Below, piece by piece: positions 50,185 through 60,467 of a stretch of 64,000 nucleotides of DNA. The translations under genes were made by a program, and so were the position numbers. The DNA lies in contig JAHDVF020000501.1 of NCBI GenBank assembly GCA_022606425.2, positions 248,001 through 312,000 on the forward strand, in the 5' to 3' direction. The notes beneath the pieces are model-generated. The model did not search any database and was not told the DNA's origin. It saw only the letters and a program-made list of their open reading frames with translations. The stretch's first letter is position 1. Every line of letters starts with the position of its first letter. The stretch is from Lepidostoma basale. Taxonomy: Eukaryota > Arthropoda > Insecta > Trichoptera > Lepidostomatidae.

Positions 50185-50990
50185 TATATCATGATTTAAT
50201 TGTATCTCAATAGAGACGAAGATGCAAATTGGAAACTGAATATAGTTGATCAAGGTGTTTACAGGACTTATGACCTGTCATTTGTTGGCTAAGTGCACAC
50301 ATTATGTAATTACATTCCCCATTCCACCTTTCTTATGACCATGTCTGACAAATTTTTGGAAGTTGTATATATGTTAAAGTCCAACGCCAGAATTCACATG
50401 TCAGTTTCAATGCGCCATCTATGAAGATTTTGATTATATATGTTAATCTCTAAGATTAATCCATATAATCTACATACTAACGCCATCTATGAAGATTTAT
50501 GTTTATTAAACATTAAGCAGAACATATTTTTAACACAATGTGAAAGGCTACCCCGCCATTAGCGCATTGTTAGATGCCGCCTGGGGATGTCACTCCTATC
50601 TATATGCCAAACTTAAACCAGATATGTAAGTATTATATCATTTGTTTTTTTGTATACAAATACTTGAAGACAAATACTGGATTTTTACCCATTACGGGTT
50701 AATCATATTTTTAAAGATTACGAATTATCTTAATAGATGGCGCTAGTGTAGATGGACCTACCAACAGAGAAGTTATTAAAAATATTATCATATATACAAG
50801 TTCCAAAAACTTGTCAGACATGGTGTCGTAAGAAGGGCGGAATGGTGAATGTTGTTAAACATAAAGTGATCGCTTAACCCAACCAATGACAGGTCATAAG
50901 TCCTGTAAACGCCTCGACTACCATATTCTGTTTCCAAATAATTTACATCTTCGTCGCTATTGAGATACAATTAATCCTTAAAAAAAGGAT
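50185..50990. repeat. P5 fold-back element, 0.8 kb version
   Basis: Left arm gtatctcaatagagacgaag with gtttacaggacttatgacct mirrors the right arm aggtcataagtcctgtaaac with tattgagatacaattaatcc. Inner arms ccattccacctttcttatga and its near complement at 50800-50845. A second P5 end (caaatacttgaagacaaata) lies at 50655. Confidence 0.75.
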
Positions 50991-51049
50991 TATATCATAA
51001 TTTTTATTACACATGCTTTCATTCTTAACAAATATATCACTAAATAACT

Positions 51050-51228
51050 AACTAAATCAAATATTGAATGTCGGCCATGTGAGGAGTCAGAGAAATCGAC
51101 GCGCGTGCATGACACGATGTATGAATGTTGAGGAAGCGAGAGAAATGTCAGGAAAGAAAAGTGTGGCAGTCCATTCTTTCTGCCTACCCCTTCGGGGAGA
51201 CGGCGTGATGGTTAGTTAGTTAGCTGAA
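51050..51228 (+). mobile_element. LINE-A 3' end
   Basis: NQILNVGHVRSQRNRRACMT, RCMNVEEAREM-like coding (one base lost in the EICQE part) and ggcgtgatggttagttagtt end. Confidence 0.8.
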
Positions 51229-51264
51229 AGAGTTGGTTGAAATAATTAACCATAGTGTCATTTC

Positions 51265-51485
51265 CAGATAAACTTTTCCCGTTTCCTCAATATTCGTACG
51301 TCATGCACGCACGTCGATTTTTCCGACCTCACACGTAGCCAATATTTAATATTTAACGTGCCAAGCTGAAGGGATGTCTTCTCTTTTTTATGCTCCGTTT
51401 ACGTCGTTTACATATACATACCTTCATTATCATTTTTCTTCGTTCAACCTTTCTATATGTCCAAATCATCTTAATAAACCTTGTT
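51265..51485 (-). mobile_element. LINE-A relative, decayed
   Basis: gtacgtcatgcacgcacgtc, ttccgacctcacacgtagcc and atatgtccaaatcatcttaa follow LINE-A order on the minus strand. Confidence 0.65.
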
Positions 51486-51995
51486 TTGCGTAAATTTTCG
51501 TATGGTATGTTTTTGGGGTCTTGGAAAAATCCGTGTTACTCGTCTTTCTGGACGTTTCGAATATCGTTTTTTTTCCCAAAATCCCAAAAAATAAACCTAT
51601 TGTTATAATATATTTCTCTGATTTAATTTTATCTCAGATTACTTTTAGGTTACTTAATACATTATAGCATCAGATGCCCAAAAAAAATATTAATTACTAC
51701 TTAATCTGTATAATAATGCCGAATGGATAAATTGGTAAGCCAAAACAAATACAAAAACCATTCAATGAATAGTCAATATATTAACGGTTTCGTAAACATG
51801 GTGTTATACTCCATATTAACCCCATTTGCAGTCTAAAAAATGTGATTTACTGCGACAGACTAAATTTGCAGCTTATATTTGAATGTACCTTTTTACTTTA
51901 GTTCCTTAATACTAAATTGTACGTAATATTATGACGAACTGAAAATGCATTCCGCTCTAGATGAAGCCAGCCGCACAATAATTATATTAAATAAT
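51486..51995. other. No recognised feature
   Basis: AT-rich, no signature. Confidence 0.4.
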
Positions 51996-51999
51996 AATA

Positions 52000-52205
52000 A
52001 AACAGACCAGTATATCGAGGCCAGCGAGCCTGGCGAAACCACTTGCTGCCGAAATAAAGCCAAAAGTGGAAGTAGTTCCTTAAAACATCCTTATTTCAAT
52101 CTTATTTAAACTCCCATCAAAGGATTGCAGTAAATTCATTAGATTATCATATATACTGTTGATTTTATTACCTGATGATACCAACATTGGTTTCACGACA
52201 ATTTA
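52000..52205 (+). repeat. P7 and P6 fragments
   Basis: 52000-52140: ggccagcgagcctggcgaaa then aaagtggaagtagtt (P7 right arm, with ACTT in place of GGTC). 52165-52205: acctgatgataccaacattg (P6 piece, core lost). Confidence 0.6.
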
Positions 52206-52675
52206 ATAGATTTTTTTTTTATTAAACTTATTTACATTTATACGTATTTCGACAAAACTAGCCAACTCTTTAAAATGAACGTTTTTCAAATGATCTTGTA
52301 TTTTAGGCGCAGTCCGTTTTGCAAGTCTTTCGTCGCATTTGCGGTGTGCTCGTAGATATGGTAAATAATGAATTTCTATGGGTATCTACCCATGCCTCCT
52401 ATGGGCGGTTTATGGTATTTATGAGAGAGAGAGCTCTGAAGGAAAATGCCTACATAAATTATCATTAACCTTTAACGTACAATAAAAATCAGTTGTGATT
52501 ATTTATTAAGTGAATGTCAATATAGCTAACAGTCCATTGTGAATGAAGATTTAAACTTTAATGACATGAAACAATTTTTTTTCATTTGAATAATGATTTT
52601 ATGAATCAACACTGAATAAACAAACAACACAGTATTCTTAGACATCCCTTCTACACGGGGAGATATTACGTCTCA
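52206..52675. other. No recognised feature
   Basis: AT-rich with a moderately GC patch at 52380-52440. Confidence 0.4.
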
Positions 52676-52684
52676 ATCACAAAA

Positions 52685-52850
52685 CATTGCTTGGTTGCTT
52701 GAGTCGTTTGGTCACTTGAGTGGATTGTTACCTTGAGTCACTTGGTTACTTGAGTGGCTTGGTCACTTGAGTGGCTTGGTCACTTGAGTGGGTTGGTCAC
52801 TTGAATGGCTTGCTCACTTGGTCACTTGAGTCACTTGATCACTTTGGGGG
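52685..52850. repeat. Minisatellite, 17-bp unit
   Basis: Repeats of cttggtcacttgagtgg, with variants in 7-10 bp sub-blocks (cacttga, ttggtta). Confidence 0.85.
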
Positions 52851-52864
52851 ATTGTGAGGTCCAA

Positions 52865-53228
52865 AATTGATGCTTTCGAGATGTGGTGCCGGTGACGAAT
52901 GCGGTGACGAACCCTTGCCGGCAAGAATAACAAACCAAACAATCATTGACTACCTGGGTATCAAGCCAAGACTCTCGCGGATGTGTTCTCAGAAAGTGTT
53001 GAAATATTTTGCACACATAGCCCAGAGAGATCAGGACAACCTTGAAAAGTTCATCATCATGGGCAAAGTGGAGGGAAGGCGACCACAGGGACCTGGTCCG
53101 ATCAAATCAGGGATCTGACTGGTCTCTTATTAGTTGCAGCCTGGAGACTGACGGGTGACATGAGCGCCATGGTCAACAGTTTACAGGATGGACACGACCC
53201 TCAATCATGAGGAATACGACTGAGAAGA
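52865..53228 (+). pseudogene. LINE-L C-terminus
   Basis: 83 open codons: RITNQTIIDYLGIKPRLSRM, CSQKVLKYFAHIAQRDQDNL, EKFIIMGKVEGRRPQGPGPI, then frame loss, a 3' UTR shared with 29130-29345 and gagaagaag end. FxHIxRxDxxNLEKxxxxGKVEGRRxRGR is a common non-LTR polyprotein tail. Confidence 0.8.
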
Positions 53229-53340
53229 AGATAAGACGATACCCTTTAGTTTTATTTCGTTTAATATGATTTTAAAAGCAAGCAAGAAAAAAATATAAAT
53301 TTATGTTTAACTATCTATAACATAATTTTATAAACTGACA

Positions 53341-53525
53341 AAATATTAAACGCTGTTTATGATATCACATCACGACAGCTGTTTCGTCAACAGATGTTGA
53401 CATCATCAGGTGTTACAATATTTTTTTTCAACTGTTAAAATTATTTTTCATGATACCATAAACGGGGTTTTATATTTTAACAGTTGATAATGTTGATGTA
53501 TCAAAGTGTTTCGGGCAAAAAAAAT
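53341..53525 (-). repeat. P6 repeat with one intact ribozyme arm
   Basis: Left arm has the ribozyme; the right side keeps only the outer end (ttttaacagttgataatg, agtgtttcgggcaaaa). Confidence 0.75.
53371..53413 (-). ncRNA. Hammerhead ribozyme candidate (P6), perfect helix II
   Basis: Minus: CAC (53412-53410) pairing with GTG (53373-53371), CTGATGA (53409-53403), T, GTCAAC-ATCT-GTTGAC (six Watson-Crick pairs), GAAAC (53385-53381), AGCT, GTC (53376-53374). Every conserved hammerhead residue is present, plus one extra T after CUGAUGA. Confidence 0.8.
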
Positions 53526-53619
53526 AGACTACATAATTTTAAATTTTTTGCATAAAATACAGAATATATTTTGATAGTTATTGAATAATTTTCTTATTTA
53601 TGAAATGATCTGGGGGGAG

Positions 53620-53850
53620 AATAAGTCAGTAATCGCCCTCCTAGAGGCAACAAGGGTGACAACATAACCAAAACACCCCCCGCCGCCCCGCCGGGATCCC
53701 CTACCCCTGCAGGGTAATTCAATGAGACGGCCACCGATACACTAGAGCACATTTATCAAATAACCATTTGATTTTCTTGTATTTGATCATGGAGCAGGCG
53801 GCTGCCACACTCCTAGCGAATATTTAATCCTGGATTGGGGGGTGCAGGAA
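53620..53850. other. GC-richer single-copy island
   Basis: Contains caccccccgccgccccgccg, cctgcagggtaattcaatga and atggagcaggcggctgccac. No repeat match. Confidence 0.4.
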
Positions 53851-53924
53851 GGATACACGTCTAAAAATATTTAAAATAGTTCGATTCGAATAAAAACATT
53901 TGAATTCATAAATATATAAAATAA

Positions 53925-54515
53925 CCAACATTAGCGTAAATTGTGGAAATTTGGGGCAAGCAGATGAGTTCGTGTATTTTGGGTAGTATGTTTACTTAAA
54001 AAAAAGCTAAAATGGCAGTGCACAATGGTGTTTTTCTACCGACCCTTATGTATGGAAGCGAAACATGGAACTGGCAAAAGAAGGATGAAAGAAGAATAAA
54101 TGCAGTAGAAATAAAATCTCTTAGATGAATGTGTGGATACACTATGTGTGAAAATATAAGAAGTGAATGCGGTGCGAATGATGGTGTTATGAACAAAATA
54201 ATAAAAGAATCATTAAGATGGTTTGGACATATGAAAAGAATGAATGAAGAATGAATGGTAAGAAAATTAGATGTTAACGATATAAACGGAACTAGAAATA
54301 GAGGAAGACCGAGGAAAACGTGGCACGATCAAATAAATCAAATATTGAATGTCGGTCACGTGAGGAGTCAGAGAAATCGACTCGCGTGCATGACACGATG
54401 TAATAATATTGAGGAAGCGAGAGAAGTATGTCAGGAAAGAAAAATGTGGCAGTCCATTCTTTCTGCCTACCCCTTTGGAGAGACAGCGTGATGATTAGTT
54501 AGTTAGTTACAGCGC
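53925..54515 (+). pseudogene. LINE-A C-terminus with internal deletion
   Basis: Starts in the EFVYLGSMF region (gagttcgtgtattttgggta), skips to KARMAVHNGVFLPTLMYGSE, then NWQKKDERRINAVEIKSL, MNKIIKESLRWFGHMKRM, RNRGRPRKTWHDQINQILNV, SILSAYPFGETA and a gttagttagtta end (54496-54510). Several stops. Confidence 0.85.
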
Positions 54516-54589
54516 CCTTGAGATGAGTAATTCATAAAAATGGCGCTTTATAAATTATCCAATTTATTATTATTATATTAGTTAGTTAG

Positions 54590-54900
54590 TTACCACATTG
54601 TAAATTAACCACGGTATTGTAATTATTTTTGACGTTAAACTAGTTTCGCTTGTACTCAAACTTCACCAGGGCAATATTTAAACGAATTTCTTAATGTTAT
54701 AGATATAATATTATAAAACACTTTGTATTGAACCAAGGTATGGTTATAAAAATTGATGCCAATTTGTTTCGCTTGGACCCAAGTTGTTATACTGCACTGA
54801 TTTTGGCTTTAGCTTTGATCCAAGCGAAACAAGTTGGCATAAATTATAATAACCATTCCATGGTTAAATACAAAATGTTTTATGAATTTATAGGTATATA
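54590..54900. repeat. PS fold-back element
   Basis: tattgaaccaaggtatggtt is mirrored by aaccattccatggttaaata; inner arms gatgccaatttgtttcgctt and aagcgaaacaagttggcata. Additional left part 54590-54680 repeats the GAAAC arm. Confidence 0.75.
54635..54675 (-). ncRNA. Hammerhead-like core (PS)
   Basis: Minus: CTGGTGA (54669-54663; A6 is G), A, GTTTG-AGTA-CAAGC (five pairs, one G-U), GAAAC (54647-54643), TA, GTT. Helix I is poor. Confidence 0.45.
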
Positions 54901-54956
54901 TATTACATTTTATAGTTTTATCGTTTTTATAGTTTTATCGTTTTTATAAAGAATTT

Positions 54957-55507
54957 TGACAGGTGTAAAAATAAATTTTTCATTTGTTCCAATGACAATT
55001 TGAATAATTCCTTCAATATTATTTCAAAGTTCTTGCTGGTTAAGTGCCTGATTACAGCTAATTTAAAAAAACGGTGGATACGTTGAACATAAATTAAATA
55101 AACACAAAAGTCCGGATCGTCGAACATCGAAAAAAACATTATGTGTTATTACATTATGTGCTAAATTAAAAAAAACGACGGATTCGTGGAACATAAATTA
55201 AATAGACAATACTCGTATGTGCACCATCTAAAAAGAACATTTTGTGTTAAATTATTTTTATTTTGTTATTTTATTTTATATCATTGTATTTTATATTATT
55301 TATTTTAGATTTATTTTGTGGGTGTTGCACGATCAGAGTGTGCGCGGGAGATGCCTATTGGTGGCGATGAGGTTTCTCAACCCATCACACCGCGTCTCCC
55401 GCGGAGCGAAAAGAGAAGGATGGAGTGCCGCATCAGTAAAAGTGTGACAGTCCATTCTTTCTGCCTACCCTTTCAGGGAGATGGCGTGATGGTTAGTTAG
55501 TTAGTTA
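54957..55507 (+). mobile_element. SINE-H, full length, plus strand
   Basis: About 550 bp, non-coding. 5' part (cattggaac complement, agcaagaac complement, two diverged copies of a block with aacataaattaaat), central part gtgcgcgggagatgcctatt and ccgcgtctcccgcggagcga, and a 3' block (cagtccattctttctgccta, gatggcgtgatggttagtta) shared with LINE-A, ending (TTAG)n. Confidence 0.85.
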
Positions 55508-56130
55508 TAAATTTTATTATGACCAACAGTTAATTTTTAATTCATTTTTAAAACACCTGACCTCGATAAATTAAAAAAAAAACTTAAATTCATTTTATCT
55601 CAAAAATGGTTCACTTTTGAATAATGCCTTACATGACATAATTCATCGGAAATAACCTCCCTTACAACCTCCTCGGAGGAATGTATTCAAAAACCAATAA
55701 AACCTGTATAACGAATTTTGATACCAAAGCCTTTTCAATGAAACGCTTGAATGTTAACATGAGAATATTTATCGTCTGCATTAGCGTAATGGTTCTCCCG
55801 CTCCCCGTTTGAGGGGCACTGGGTAAGGGGGCACTGTCGTAATGAAGTGCGGCCCCCGGGGTGAGATGAAAAGTTTTGATTTTAGCCGCAGGCACAGATC
55901 AACAAATTACTGCGAGGGTGAGCGCCCTCGGTGGACCGGAAACTAGAAAGGAATTGGGGCTATGCAGGTTTACAGCTTTGGCGGTGGTGCGGAATTAACT
56001 CGTACTAATTCTTGCATTCATATTTAATATATGGAAATGGAACTCGAATCAAACACGTGAAATGATACTGAAAATTAGTAATCGTTTCTTCTATATACGA
56101 CTTCACTTGTTTGGATTCACATTTGAATAA
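55508..56130. other. Single-copy region, GC-richer 55640-55990
   Basis: Contains aacctcctcggaggaatgta, gttctcccgctccccgtttg and gagcgccctcggtggaccgg. No repeat match. A 77-codon minus frame lacks motifs. Confidence 0.4.
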
Positions 56131-56136
56131 ATAGAA

Positions 56137-56490
56137 TTACTTATTGTTTGTTAAAGTTCTATGTTGTTTGCATTTAGCTGTGCCAGCTTTCTTTGATAAT
56201 ATTTTTATTAGAAATTTAGTAAAATCTTCAGATATTTTTCCCTTGCAATATATTTTGCATACAAGACTGTATAGCGTGTCGAGTATTCCTTTTCCTGCAC
56301 ACTGAATTAATTCTGCTAGTAAATCATATTTCAGTCTCGAGAGGGCATTATCAAATTCGCTTCTCAGGATGACCTCTCCGATATTCCTGGTGTCTTTTTC
56401 CATTTCTAGGATATCGCTATCAGTTTTTCTATTGGCCCAATTGTACAGTTGTTCGAGGTATGATTTCCATCTCTCCACGATCGTGTTGTC
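56137..56490 (-). pseudogene. Non-LTR reverse transcriptase, N-terminal portion
   Basis: 113 open codons: MERWKSYLEQLYNWANRKTD, VILRSEFDNALSRLKYDLLA, ELIQCAGKGILDTLYSLVCK, IYCKGKISEDFTKFLIKILSKK. It matches the usual W-YxxxLYN...E(F/I)xxAL..LK...D...ELIK..G......L..L...IW..G..P.DW region just before the palm. Conserved D-GIP is damaged. It cannot be tied to a family here. Confidence 0.7.
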
Positions 56491-56566
56491 GTAAATACTA
56501 TGAAGTAAAGAACTTCTTCAAAGATAAAGAACAGACAAGAGGTGCTAACCAGGATCAAAATATGGC

Positions 56567-56735
56567 GACCTTCGTGGCAGAGTGGTAAGAGCTCTGACTT
56601 CCAAACCGATGGTCCCGGGTTCGATTCCCGGCGATGGCAGAGTGATTGTCACACTGTCTTTGGTCTGGTGTAGAATTTACGTGGCAATAAATTGGCGATA
56701 GATTGGCTACCTGTCACATGTCATGAGAATCAATA
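56567..56735 (+). mobile_element. SINE-1, best tRNA-like head
   Basis: A box TGGCAGAGTGG (56576-56586) and B box GGTTCGATTCC (about 56619-56629) exact. The region between has cttccaa, like a tRNA-Gly (TCC) anticodon loop. Body runs to catgtcatgagaatcaata. It is followed directly by the (CTAA)n of a SINE-H copy. Confidence 0.88.
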
Positions 56736-57320
56736 ACTAACTAACTAACTAACCATCACGCCGTCTCCCCGAAAGGGTAGGCAGAAAGAATGGACTGTCA
56801 CACTTTTACTGATGCGGCACTCCATCCTTCTCTTTTCGCCCCACGGGAGACGCGGTGTGATGGGTTGCGAACCTCATCGCCACCAATAGGCATCCACAAA
56901 ATAAATCTAAAACAAATAATATAAAATACAATGATATAAAATAAAATAACAAAATAAAAATAATTTAACACAAAATGTTATTTTTAGATGGTGCACATTT
57001 GTCTATTTAATTTATGTTCCACGAATCCACCGTTTTTTAAATTTAGCACATAATGTAATAACACATAATGTTTTCCGATGTTGCACATGTTGACATGGAC
57101 GATCCGGACTTTTGTGTTTATTTAATTTATGTTACACGTATCCACCGTTTTTTAAATTAGCTGTTATATGATTTAATTAATGTTCCACGTATCCACTTTT
57201 TTTATTTGGCAGTAATTAGGCACTTAAAACCAACCAACACCAGCAAGAACTTTAAAAGAATATTGAAGAAATTATTCAAATTGTCATTGGAACAAATGAA
57301 AAATTTATTTGAGAATCAAT
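56733..57320 (-). mobile_element. SINE-H, full length, minus strand
   Basis: (CTAA)n at 56733-56752, then caccgtctcccc-type block, gatgcggcactccatccttc, caataggcatccacaaaata and repeated aattta-tgttccacg-atccac blocks to gcaagaactttaaaagaata. About 590 bp. It inserted into SINE-1: the tail type II sequence resumes at about 57320. Confidence 0.85.
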
Positions 57321-57385
57321 ATAATAGCTAAAATATTTTGTATACAGTAATTGGGTTCCAAGCGGCCTGTTATAAACAAGAAAAA
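57320..57385 (+). mobile_element. SINE-1 tail type II, continuation
   Basis: gaatcaatataatagctaaa and tgtatacagtaattgggttc, then gcctgttataaacaagaaaa. gagaatcaat lies on both sides of the SINE-H (56726 and 57313), a likely target duplication. Confidence 0.8.
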
Positions 57386-57389
57386 ATCT

Positions 57390-57588
57390 TTTTTGGCTTG
57401 ACCAAATTAATCAAATACTGAAAGACGGTCACATTCGAAGTCGGAAAAATCGACGATCGTGCATGTGACGATGTACGAATGTAAAGGAAGCAAGAGAAGT
57501 ATGTCAAAACAGAGCAGTATGGCGGTCCATCCTCTCTGCCTACCTCTCCGAGAAAACGGCGTGATGGTTAGCTAGTTAGTTCTTTAGT
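57390..57588 (+). mobile_element. LINE-A2 3' end
   Basis: FWLDQINQILKDGHIRSRKNR-like, then vrmNVKEAREVCQNRAVWRSIL and ggcgtgatggttagctagtt. Confidence 0.8.
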
Positions 57589-57614
57589 TAGTAATATTAT
57601 ATAACAAATACACT

Positions 57615-57835
57615 ATTATGTTTACCACTCTGACACGGAACCCAGCCTGCATCGCTCAGACAGACCTAGAGCCACCTGGAAAAGAACTCTGCAGGACGAG
57701 GCAGCAGACCTCACTTGGGATGATGTTAGGCATCAGGCATGCGATAGAGTCGGGTGGAGAAGGTTCCTTGAGGCCCTATGCACCACGGAGGTGTGACAGG
57801 ACAAAAAGAAGAAGAAGAAGAAGACACTATTATAT
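57615..57835 (+). mobile_element. LINE-D 3' end with internal deletion
   Basis: TLTRNPACIAQTDLEPPGKE, then CDRVGWRRFLEALCTTEV and aaaaagaagaagaagaag tail. Confidence 0.8.
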
Positions 57836-57939
57836 TGTGAAAAATTTAAGGTAATATCGTGCAATGTGTCTGTGCATCTAAGTTCTGTAGAATAATATGT
57901 AAAAGTTATTTGAGAGGTAATATTATTTACAATTCATAA

Positions 57940-58195
57940 GATAACTTCACGGCTCGTGTCCGATTTATGTAATAAACCCATCGAGTGGCCGTTGCCTGTA
58001 AAATCGATCAGAGCCAGTATAATCGGACCATCGACATGTGGTCGGCAAACCGTCATACATACATTATCGGTTGTGTAAGGGCAGCGCGCTCGCCCCAAGA
58101 TTTATATCGGATTATTCATCATCAGATCAAAGGATAACTGGGAATATTATGTCGAGCCCGGCGAATAAAGGCTTCGGAAGAAGGGTACCGAAATC
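57940..58195. other. GC-richer single-copy island
   Basis: catcgagtggccgttgcctg, catgtggtcggcaaaccgtc, gggcagcgcgctcgccccaa. No repeat match. Confidence 0.4.
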
Positions 58196-58204
58196 ATGAA
58201 TTTT

Positions 58205-58610
58205 TTTAATTAAATTTATTTTTTTAAAAACCCAATTGGGTTATATGGTTACATTTTTAGATCTTACTATTAATTATGTATTGTTTCAGATATTTTTTAT
58301 ATTGAGTTGTTCCTTGTGTTTTTTGGTAGTTCATTGTAAAGTTTCAGTCCATTGTTCAATATCCTTGATTGTCCTGTCTTAGTTAGTGCATTCGGTAAGT
58401 GATATCTGTCACAGTTCCTGGTCCAGTGTCTGTGTATGTCTGAATTTTTAGTTAATTTGTAGCTGCTGTTTGTTGTCTTTTCCATGGTCACTCTGTGTAC
58501 AATTTTTAAGGTCTCATATTTGGTCAGGTCTGATATGTCCGTTTGTTTTGTTTGTCTGTAAACTTGTATGGTTGGGGTAAGGTAGTCAATGTTATATGCT
58601 AATTTTATTA
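58205..58610 (-). mobile_element. LINE-O C-terminus
   Basis: Minus strand: VTMEKTTNSSYKLTKNSDIH, RHWTRNCDRYHLPNALTKTG, QSRILNNGLKLYNELPKNTR. The R(Y/H)xLP...T..GQ.....GLKLYN.LP pattern is the typical C-terminus of jockey/R1-type RT polyproteins. The last 30 bp of T-rich sequence may be its 3' end. Confidence 0.75.
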
Positions 58611-58699
58611 TTTATATATCAACATATATAGCAACATACGAATATTAATGCATAAGTAGTTGCAACCCGTGAAATATTCACGGAAGTGAAAAATTTCTA

Positions 58700-58930
58700 C
58701 TAATACATTTTAACATTTAATGGGTTTTTTTTCACACACGCTAAAAATTTCACATTTAACAACACCAAACCGTTCTCCTTTTGTTTTCTACACAGACTGT
58801 CATATAACAACAATCAGGACAAAATTAAAAATATTCCGGATACATTATCGGGCATGCGCACCGTGTGCATTTCGAATTATTTTCGGAGAGTATCAAAGTA
58901 TTACTCTCTCGCTCTCTTAAAGTTAAAAAA
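58700..58930 (-). repeat. Dispersed repeat P, minus
   Basis: tccttttgttttctacacag, gggcatgcgcaccgtgtgca and tactctctcgctctcttaaa match 60960-61130 reversed. Confidence 0.6.
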
Positions 58931-58984
58931 AATTGTACTCTTTGTTGACGACATTCAGTTATCGCCTATTTATATTGATTAAAA

Positions 58985-59110
58985 AAGCTCATTTATAAAT
59001 AAATTAATAAAATGTTCATAATGAATTCGATTGAAAAATACTGTTTTCTAGAAGTTTTGTTATATTTTATGTGAATGGCATGTTTCGCCTAGTCTAATGC
59101 ATTATTAAAT
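58985..59110 (-). repeat. P3 arm
   Basis: actgttttctagaagttttg, gaatggcatgtttcgcctag and ttattaaatg. Core GAAAC-AT-GCC: triplet lost. Confidence 0.65.
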
Positions 59111-59390
59111 GTAGTGAAAATCAAATGCGTTATTGTTTTTATACACAAGTTAAAAGAGCGAAATACGGTAAAAGGTTATTGACCTGGCCGAATACATGTT
59201 TAAAAACAATTAATGGATAAACCTAGAATTTAAGAAAGTATTGAATACTATAGAAAATAATACAATAGTTATGTTATAAATATAGTTATTTCATTATAAA
59301 TATAGTGTTATAAATTAAACAACTAATAAAGAATAAGTGGAATTAATTTTACATACACGTAAGGCTTACACTGTGGAATTGCATAATAAT
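59111..59390. other. AT-rich, with a P8-like end
   Basis: 59340-59390 (aaggcttacactgtggaatt) resembles the P8 outer arm; the rest has no signature. Confidence 0.4.
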
Positions 59391-59394
59391 AATT

Positions 59395-59580
59395 GTTTTA
59401 TGAATTAAAACACTGTTTTTTCCACTTTTGAGGTTAATTTTTCTGACATATTTCGATGGCTTTATCATCGGGAGAACAAGTTTATATCGTTTTCCCTATG
59501 ATGAAAGTATAAAGCCATTGATTAATGTCGAGAAAAGTAAACTAAAAGGTAGAAAAAACGATGTTTTAATTCATGAAAAA
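59395..59580. repeat. P1 fold-back, decayed
   Basis: Same arms as 12365-12575. Left core CCGATGA-T-AAAGCCATC-GAAAT-AT-GTC on minus; right core damaged. Confidence 0.7.
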
Positions 59581-59644
59581 ATCGTAAGATGAATAGTTTA
59601 ATAGCATGAATAGTAATTTATTAACTAAGCTCATAATCGCGTTT

Positions 59645-59868
59645 TTTTTTAAAGGAACATAGAAGTTCCCGCCACATACCCTCGGCTGTTATAGGGCGTA
59701 GCGGCGCCCTTTTATCAGCCTCGCTCGTACACTCCCTTGGCCAGTCCTCGGTCCATCCGGGACTTAAATTTAAAGACAGCAACTACAAGGGGGTGCCAGA
59801 CCACATTTAATCTACTCAATCCTACTTCTATGCTCCGCTGTACTTTATAATAATAATAATAATCGCGT
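59645..59868 (+). mobile_element. SINE-2 candidate with (AAT)n tail
   Basis: gaagttcccgccacataccc, gggcgtagcggcgccctttt, ccggtccatccgggactt-like body, ends in (ATA)n at 59848-59866. Fragment at 9145-9212. Origin unknown. Confidence 0.5.
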
Positions 59869-60465
59869 TACTAAAAACTCCAATTTCAATAGTTCATTAG
59901 ATTTTTGTCCCAGTTCATCGTGTGTTCTTTAAAAAAAAATGTCGGCCCTATAAAGCATGAACAAGGTCAGGACGAAATTTGACTTGAGTTATGAGAGGCT
60001 ATTTATGTTTATATATATTCAGAGGATATTCAAATTTTGGGCGAAATTCGAAAAAGCTTAATTCATGAATTATTACCGATATAATCGGCATATTTAGTGA
60101 AGAGTTAGTGGCTGTCAGGTTGATTTAAAAACCACAATATTTAAGTACCTAACTTCAAACTTATGTAAGTTATGCACATGCATTAAAATCCCCGTACCGA
60201 AGATAAAATTAAAATAATATTTTAAATGCACCCGGTTTGAAAAAAGTAAAAAAATACTTTGATTAAAAAATAACACACCAACAATGTAAACGGTAACAAG
60301 GCGCCCTCTGAATTAAGACAATCGTGATCAAAACTATTATCATCTCAATAAATCGTTTTCTATCAATTAATAAACCAACATATTTCACGACTTTGTAAGT
60401 TATTTTACATGTTTTATCTGCACAAATAATTTTATTATTGAAGTAACAATAATTTCTTTTTAAAA
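59869..60465. other. No recognised feature
   Basis: AT-rich single-copy sequence. Confidence 0.4.
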
Positions 60466-60467
60466 AC

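Noticed and set aside
56567..56640. Genuine tRNA-Gly gene
   Set aside because: A and B boxes are perfect but acceptor and anticodon stems do not pair properly, and the sequence runs into the SINE body found at several other sites.
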